Below, one piece after another: positions 58,407-64,000 of a stretch of 64,000 nt of DNA; the stretch's first letter is position 1; every line of letters begins with the position of its first letter. Made by a program: the position numbers and the translations under genes. The notes under the pieces were generated by a model, which was not told the origin of the DNA, did not search any database, and saw only the letters and a program-made list of their open reading frames with translations. Source of the stretch: Craterostigma plantagineum (taxonomy: Eukaryota > Streptophyta > Magnoliopsida > Lamiales > Linderniaceae); the NCBI GenBank assembly GCA_027422505.1, contig JAPQWV010000017.1, positions 17,919,501 to 17,983,500 on the forward strand, in the 5' to 3' direction.

Positions 58407-59498
58407 TGTCTCGACATTTTAACTTTAAGTTTTAACACATAACATATACAAAAATATCGAGATTCAATAATAGGCTCTCGAGATTTATTTCGACTTCTAA
58501 CTCATTGTTAATCCCGAAAAATCATATCTACAAACTAGTAAGGTTTAGAATTCTTATCAAACTGCCTACTTCTTCATCTGGGGCTAGTTCTAACTAAAAG
58601 TTAAATCTCCTACCCTAGAACACGTTCTTCTACTTAAATTAGTTTCTTTTAAGGAAACCCTAATTTAAGCATACCCTAATTCACGTAACTGGAGATCTTC
58701 TCTACTAACTGGTGGCTCTGCTGTCTATGGTATACATGAACTCTAGGAGCTTTATCAGTTTATTAAGGTAAAACAATTATTAACCTATACTTAAGAATTA
58801 TAATATGTTTTCCTTACCAAAAATCCGAAGTCTTGTATTGGCTATGAGCTCCTTACTTAATCAACTCGTTGGCTTCCCTTCTTTCTTTTTTTTTTTTGTG
58901 TTTCGTTGGTTCTTCCTTAATGATATGTAAATTGATATGTAAATTCTCTTTTGATTCACTTGTTGCTTGCGTGTGGTATAATACAATTGATATCAACACC
59001 TTTTAATTCTTATCTTTATCTTAGGTAACATTTCTTATTTTATTGTTATTTCAATTTTCTCTCATAACTAAGCCTTCGAGAATTCTCTCCTAACAACCCT
59101 TATTTTATTATTAACACCCCTTTACCTCATGGCTAAGCTATCGACGTACATAGTTTAAAGTTCTAAGTCCTAATTTATGAAATTTTCTTTTATTCTTGTA
59201 GCAATCTATTCATCTATTTCGAGACTTGTAACTTTTCCTAACTAATTCTTATTGCATATCAAATACATTAATTTTTCTATCTCTCGTAAGTCCTTCTACC
59301 CAAAATTTCTCATATTCTAATACACCCTTTATTATTATTATTATTAAGTTAGAATTCATAATAGCACATAATTAACTAAACACATATGAGATCACGTAGA
59401 CACGTATTATTGTAAAACATGTTCCATGCAGTCACGTAAGACATATGATATGTATGTAAATTTATTGGCCGGCTTACTTACGGGACTCGGGTATTACA
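56631..59498 (-). repeat. 5' LTR of chromovirus (2868 bp)
   Basis: Partner of 49067-51974; the primer-binding site lies three bases inside it. The TA run here is shorter (58381-58407). High LTR similarity means a recent insertion. Confidence 0.95.
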
Positions 59499-59503
59499 GT
59501 AAA

Positions 59504-60090
59504 AGCAGTTTTTTATCTATCCTTTTCAGCTATTTGAATTTGCCAAAAACCTGCAAATTTCGAAAATATAATAGCATTAAATAATCTATCTAAAAGATCT
59601 TTTTTATTCGGAATAGGATACCTAATCCATTTCAAAACCTTATTTAATGGTTTGTAATTAATAACTAACTTGGGTGCTCTATTTACATAAAATGCAGTGC
59701 ACGACCAAGGTGATTTTGAATGTGTTATTAAATCTTTCTGTAAAAGAGAAGTTATTTTTTTACATAGTTCTAATAATTAAGAATTCATTTGACATGGACG
59801 AGCTTTAGTGGGAATATTTTTCTCACTAAAGTCTTCTTCATAGGGTAAAGTAACAATATGCTTTTTTCTATTCCAAAACGCATTAGGGAGATCGTTGCAT
59901 ATCTGCAACGTAAATTAATTATGTAACAATTTAATTTTTTCTTGAAACTTAGTATTCTGGAGTTTATCCTCAATCGTAAGCATACTAATTTCATGCTTAA
60001 GATAATTGAGTTTCTTTTGCTTTAATAAGAATAGAATCCTTAATTTCATTAAGAATTCTGAAAAGGGTTCGGTAATGAATTCAAAGTATA
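59504..60090 (-). pseudogene. Endogenous pararetrovirus segment: pre-RT and RT start
   Basis: On the minus strand this covers the region ahead of the RT core, with LPYEEDFSEKNIPTKARPCQ (about 59770-59850) and VINYKPLNKVLKWIRYPIPN (about 59600-59670), in broken frames. It joins 49066 when the chromovirus is removed. Compared with the plus-strand copy, the coat-protein region is deleted at about 60050-60095. Confidence 0.7.
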
Positions 60091-60094
60091 TGCA

Positions 60095-60739
60095 TTATTG
60101 AGCATAAATTCTTGTTCTTCGAACAAGATGTTTTGAGGAGTTGGCAGGATAATAATATTTACTTTGGATTGGCCTATCAGCATATTTCTTATGCTCAAGT
60201 TTATTAATTTCTTCATTAAATATGTTTTTAATATTATCAGAATTTTCAAGTTGATCTTCGAATTCTTCACTCAATGTTTTAAGCTTAAGATTCTTAAACT
60301 TTTCTTCAAGTAGGTTTTCGATATGAGAAAGTGATTTTAATTTAAAATCAATAATTTCAGGAGGAGGTTGAACACTCGGAGAGGCTTTATTAACTGTACC
60401 AAGTTCATTTTTATCGTTTAGAAGATGATTTTTAATATCTTTAACTGAAGACGAAATTTCTTCAATGTTTTTCTTAAGTAAAGAAATTTGTTCTCCCAAA
60501 ACTATAACACACATATTTGAATAATTTCGTTGTTTTAAAAGACAGTTAATATGACCTATAGTTATCGTAAGCGTATCATTTTCAAATAAATTTTGAAAAG
60601 CATTAAAATATCTACTTTCATTTTCTTTTTCTATTTGGAAACTAGTTTGAGGAGGATAAATTGAGTTGAGATTTTTCCCCGTTGAAAGCTTATAATTTCT
60701 TTCCAGAACAGAAATCATATTTTTAAAATATTTTACCAA
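60095..60739 (-). pseudogene. Endogenous pararetrovirus pre-coat region
   Basis: A 214-codon open stretch, the longest surviving viral frame here, with YFNAFQNLFENDTLTITIG and a coiled-coil-like part (ISLLKKNIEEISSSVKDIK; HIENLLEEKFKNLKLK). It is the better-preserved copy of the region interrupted at 31315/45092. Charged, helical composition suggests a structural or assembly role, but I cannot name one. Confidence 0.65.
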
Positions 60740-62037
60740 AAACCATGGAATAACGTTAACAATTCATTTTGTTCTGACGAATCATCATAAATATTTTCTT
60801 GGATTATAATTTTATCTTTATTGTAACTTTCAAAAAACCATTTTCGAAAGAGTTCCCATTTGGGTAGATTAAATTCTTGTTGAATTTTCTTTCATGCCGG
60901 TGAACCCGGACTAAAATTAATTTTGGGTTTTAAATCCATTAAACATGAAAATCCACTTCTGACTCGTTTATTTCCTCGTCTTGATTTTAAAAACTCCGTG
61001 AACAATAATATCGGAATTAATTCTTAATTCTTATACTTTATTTTGCAGAAAAGCACTAGAAGTTGATTCTTTATTTTGAGAGGTCAAAGCTCTAGAAGGA
61101 GACCTCACTAAATAGTCGCATGGAGATATATGATATTGAGAAGAGGTTGATCTAGTCATATTGACCTAGGAGTTATTAATCTTTGATTTTGTTCGAATTG
61201 ACTTTGAATAGTTCCATCGGTTGTTTGTATTATTTGAGTAGGATTATTTTTTATTTTGGGCTGAAGAGGCATGGCTCGTTCGAATCCAGTTTTCTGGAAA
61301 TTGTATTTCTTCCCATTATATAGATCTTCTAGTTGTAATATTAGATCTACTAAAATTGATTTCGATAAGAACAGTTTCGTTGATGGGTTTATCAACGATT
61401 TTGCATTGTGGATTAAGTGTATATAAAGGCTTATAATAAATCCTATAACAGATACATATTACTTCCGATCCTGGAGCGTAATTACATCCGTGAGTTTTGA
61501 GATTTAACGTCAGAGCGTTCAATATATTAAAATCAGTTAATGATAATTGGAGATTTGGATAAACGTTAAAATGGGCTGGTCCATGAGCAAGGCTAGACTG
61601 AATTATTCCCATAAGGGATTGTTTCCAGTTGAGATATCTACCGTCTCTAAGAGCTGCTATAAAGCTCTCTGGTAAACCTTCTAATGTTAAAGGCTTAAAG
61701 GCTACCTGAACTAACCCGATATGAATAAACTTATGATTTATTCTATATTTTTCAAAGTCTCTATTACTTAGAAGTCTAATTCCATCTCTTCATTATTTAA
61801 AGAAATTGTTTCTTCAGTAGCTTTGACTACTTGTTTCAAACCTAATTTCTCAAAAGTTCCTAATTCATAAATTAATTTATAATCTATCATAGGAATTGTC
61901 CAACGATTTAATTTGTCTAAATCTTGAGGATTATCATACTCCTCTTCAATACTGTATTTAACAGTATCTTTTTCGTCTTATCAAATTCATTTGATAAAGA
62001 CCGTTAAACTACACCTCAACATCTTAATACCCCCACC
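60740..62037 (-). pseudogene. Endogenous pararetrovirus ORF1 start and movement-protein region
   Basis: Reading leftward from the leader at 62037: an N-terminal segment (NPQDLDKLNRWTIPMIDYK, about 61870-61930), then a region with FKPLTLEGLPESFIAALRDG, YPNLQLSLTDFNILNALTLN and GSEVICICYRIYYKPL (61316-61700) that matches the 30K-type movement protein of caulimovirids. Movement proteins open plasmodesmata for the virus. Then 61156-61395 and a broken tail to 60740. Stops and frameshifts occur throughout. Confidence 0.7.
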
Positions 62038-62245
62038 ATGGCTCTGATACCATATGGAAAGGATCTTTAGGATCTTTACGAAACAATAAGACTGTCCAAA
62101 AACATGATGAATGGTACGTGGCGTTGTTAAACCTATCGGTCCAGTTATCAAGCTTTTGTACAGTCTTATTATTTTGTAAAGATCCTAAAGATCCTTTACG
62201 TATAGTATCAGAGCCATGGTGGGGGTATTAAGAGGTTGAGGTGTA
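62010..62245. repeat. Head-to-head inverted viral leaders with Met-tRNA binding sites
   Basis: TAATACCCCCACCATGGCTCT at 62024 is mirrored by GAGCCATGGTGGGGGTATTA at 62211-62230. The arms continue through GATCTTTAGGATCTTTACG / GTAAAGATCCTAAAGATCC and AATAAGACTGTCC / GTACAGTCTTATT, leaving a central unpaired part of roughly 60 bp. Each arm holds a primer-binding site: GCTCTGATACCA (minus strand, 62041-62052) and TAGTATCAGAGC (plus strand, 62203-62214, one change). Confidence 0.85.
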
Positions 62246-62265
62246 GTTTAACGGTCTTTATCGAT

Positions 62266-63140
62266 TTCTAAACTATTAATTTTGTTTTTAGTCCAGCAAG
62301 TTTTTGCTTTTTGACCAACTTTACCACATTTTAAGCAAATAATAGGAGGAAATTTATTTTTGTATTGATAAATTTTTATTATCTTTTAAGAATTTTTGTT
62401 CTCTTCTTTTAGTTTTTCGATATTTTCTTTATTGTTTAGAAGAATATTTTTTATTTTTGTGTTCTTTACGAGATTGGCTCGTAGAAGGATATTCCATGCC
62501 AAATTGCCACAGAATTCTCCTAATTATTTCTTTTCATCTAGAGAATGTCTCTTGACTTGTTTGTTTAATTTTATTTCATTGCATAAAGATAAACCTTCCT
62601 GTATACAGGTTTCTATGAGTTTACCGTAGGTATAGGAATTATAATTGATACTCGATTCTCCTTTCCTAAGGTTATTTCCTACTCTTTCTGCGAAGAGTGA
62701 AGGTATAAATTTGGATTTCCAGTGAGTACTATTTGACTCAGGGAGTTCCATGACTCTATTAAGGAAAGTATCTTTATACCATCTAAAGGATGTAAGAGTT
62801 CTACACCTAAGATTTTGGAGAAGAGTTCTGATATTTTCAGAATTATCATACCATCGGCCTGTGAAGTGTTCAATGATATTTACATATAGTGTAAACAACG
62901 TTTTCAACTTGTTCACCATTTTCTTCTTTTATGGTTTGATAAATATCGTCTTGTTCTCTTTGGGTTAAATATTTATCACACCAACCTTTTAACTGACCAG
63001 TAAAGCCAGCGACGATCATTTTGGCTACAACTTTATCACTATTAAGATTGGTTTTGCAAATTGTACTATACATAAGCATCCTATGGTTCATATTATAAAT
63101 TTGTCTTTCGGTATAACCGTCTAAATTCCACTCATATACA
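62266..63140 (-). pseudogene. Endogenous pararetrovirus coat-protein fragment
   Basis: On the minus strand: NMNHRMLMYSTICKTN (about 63060-63090), GFTGQLKGWCDKYLTQREQD, then 62919-62524 (RTLLQNLRCRTLTSFRWYK; SYTYGKLIETCIQEGLSLC), and a CCHC-like remnant near 62290-62345. It matches the plus-strand coat region at 45540-46400. It joins directly to the plus-strand leader arm at 62245-62266, an arrangement not found in a viral genome. Frames are broken. Confidence 0.75.
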
Positions 63141-63296
63141 CTTAATTAATTAAAAACTTTAAATAAAATTTTTTTTTTTAAAAAAATCAAGTCGGGCCCC
63201 GCCAGGCCCGCGGCCGGCTGGCGGGCCGGGCTGGGCTTCAATTTTGAAGGCCCGCCACATGGCGGGCCAGCCCGCCCCGGCCCATTGACAGTTCTA

Positions 63297-64000
63297 TTCT
63301 TTAGTTCTTTGTTTGAAGATCTTGTTTCTTGTTTCTCTTTCGGGTCCCCCCCCCCCCCCTCGTTTGCTGTATTTTGGCTGCTATTGCTCGTACATGAGGC
63401 TTTGTTCTTTAGCGGATCAATAATGTTATCGGCGGTACGTAAATTCTTATTGTGAAATTAAAAACTATCGTTTCGAAAAAAAGCCGATCGCACCCTTATC
63501 TTTGGACAACTTGTCCAGATGAAGCCCAACCGGCCATGAGTGAAAAATCCAATCTTCTTTTAATTGTTAAAAATAATTATTGTCACAAATATATTTATTA
63601 ATAGCTATTCGATTCAATGAATGTGAGAAGTTATAATTTTAAGAAGTGTTGTGTTGAAAAACGAATAATAATAATTAAAATTAAAGGTACATAGGTCGTT
63701 CGCTATGTTTGAATAGATTTAGGCGTCCTATCATTTTCGATAAAAAAAAAGGGGAATTTAGAGTTAAATACCCAATCAAGGTTTAGTATTATGATTCAGA
63801 CCCTTTACGTTTGATTTTGTGATCTACTACCTAAAAATTAGTTTTAGCTCCCCAAGTGTTTAGTTACTATAATACCCTTTTAAATTACATAATCTAATGA
63901 TAAAATCAATTTTATTTCATGTGATTTATAGGATAGAAACAAATAAATATATCTATATTATTCTTTATTTCATGCCGATCAAAATGACATCCATATCTTA
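63297..64000. other. Intergenic DNA right of the hAT composite
   Basis: A run of about 14 C lies at 63346-63359. No gene is seen. From about 63745 to the window end the sequence resembles one arm of the palindrome at 4737-5694 (shared TTCATGTGATTTA and TCAAAATGACATNCATATCTTA), so another member of that family probably starts here and is cut by the window edge. Confidence 0.5.

Larger units (their letters stand above)
49067..59498 (-). mobile_element. Ty3-gypsy chromovirus (Tekay/Del-like), 10.4 kb, nearly intact
   Basis: LTRs of 2908 and 2868 bp start TGTGGCGCC and end TATTACA on the plus strand. The flanks are an exact 5-bp duplication GTAAA at 49062-49066 and 59499-59503, interrupting a pararetroviral RT. 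On the minus strand the 5' LTR (56631-59498) is followed by TGGTATCAGAGC (56616-56627). The 3' LTR is preceded by a purine tract visible as TCCTCCCCCCTT at 51975-51986. Gag-pol fills 52009-56474 with only two evident lesions. Domain order protease-RT-RNase H-integrase-chromodomain-like end, and LTR length, fit Tekay/Del. Confidence 0.95.
30455..63296. mobile_element. Composite hAT-bounded structure enclosing viral DNA and two retrotransposons
   Basis: The left end is TAGACCTGTCAAAATG and the right end reverse complemented is TAGAACTGTCAATGGG; 11 of the first 12 bases agree. Each is followed inward by about 110 bp of GC-rich GGCCCGCC sequence, as in the hAT element at 1478-3776. The flanks are TTCATTAG (30447-30454) and TTCTTTAG (63297-63304), an 8-bp duplication with one difference. 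The interior is pararetroviral DNA from about 30569 to 63140, itself interrupted by a 13.8-kb copia and a 10.4-kb gypsy insertion. Without these two the structure would be about 8.6 kb. No hAT transposase is present. Either a hAT element acquired viral DNA, or virus integrated into a small hAT element. Confidence 0.7.

Overview
This window is nuclear DNA of a flowering plant, most likely a eudicot. It has spliced plant genes with GT-AG introns, AT-rich intergenic DNA, and a heavy load of plant transposable elements: hAT, CACTA, MULE and PIF/Harbinger-type DNA elements, Ty1-copia and Ty3-gypsy retrotransposons, a Cassandra-type LTR, and an endogenous pararetrovirus. Only two host genes look intact: an LTI65/RD29B-like stress protein (+ strand, about 6603-7955, four exons) and an actin-depolymerizing factor (- strand, 17878-19317, three exons).

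Layout. 1-1477: repetitive DNA with a 182-bp tandem duplication. 1478-3776: non-autonomous hAT element with a MULE-like element (2503-3259) nested inside it. 4737-5694: a long palindrome. 5766-6135: a Tourist-like MITE. 6400-7955: LTI65-like gene with two ABA-response elements upstream. 8347-9695: Cassandra-type LTR with a 5S-like segment, Stowaway-like end, and a small hAT element. 10577-13627: 5'-truncated copia relic. 13628-16481: CACTA-like element carrying fragments of a pyruvate decarboxylase gene and of a second plant gene. 17878-19317: ADF gene. 21196-26474: decayed copia element with TSD TTTGT. 27812-30223: short gag-protease-only LTR element with TSD TTGGG.

The last half of the window, 30455-63296, lies between two hAT-type termini with a near-matching 8-bp duplication. 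Inside are rearranged pieces of an endogenous pararetrovirus (Caulimoviridae; gene order recalls Florendovirus). Those pieces are split by a 13.8-kb Sirevirus-like copia element with a large post-pol reading frame (31316-45091, TSD CAAAT) and by a 10.4-kb Tekay/Del-like chromovirus with only two evident coding lesions (49067-59498, TSD GTAAA). With both retrotransposons removed, about 8.6 kb remains and almost all of it is viral. This nested composite is the most unusual thing here.

The two host genes do not form a pathway; their common trait is a role in stress and cytoskeleton responses. The rest of the biology is layered transposition. The target-site duplications, read directly from the flanks, give the order of insertion.
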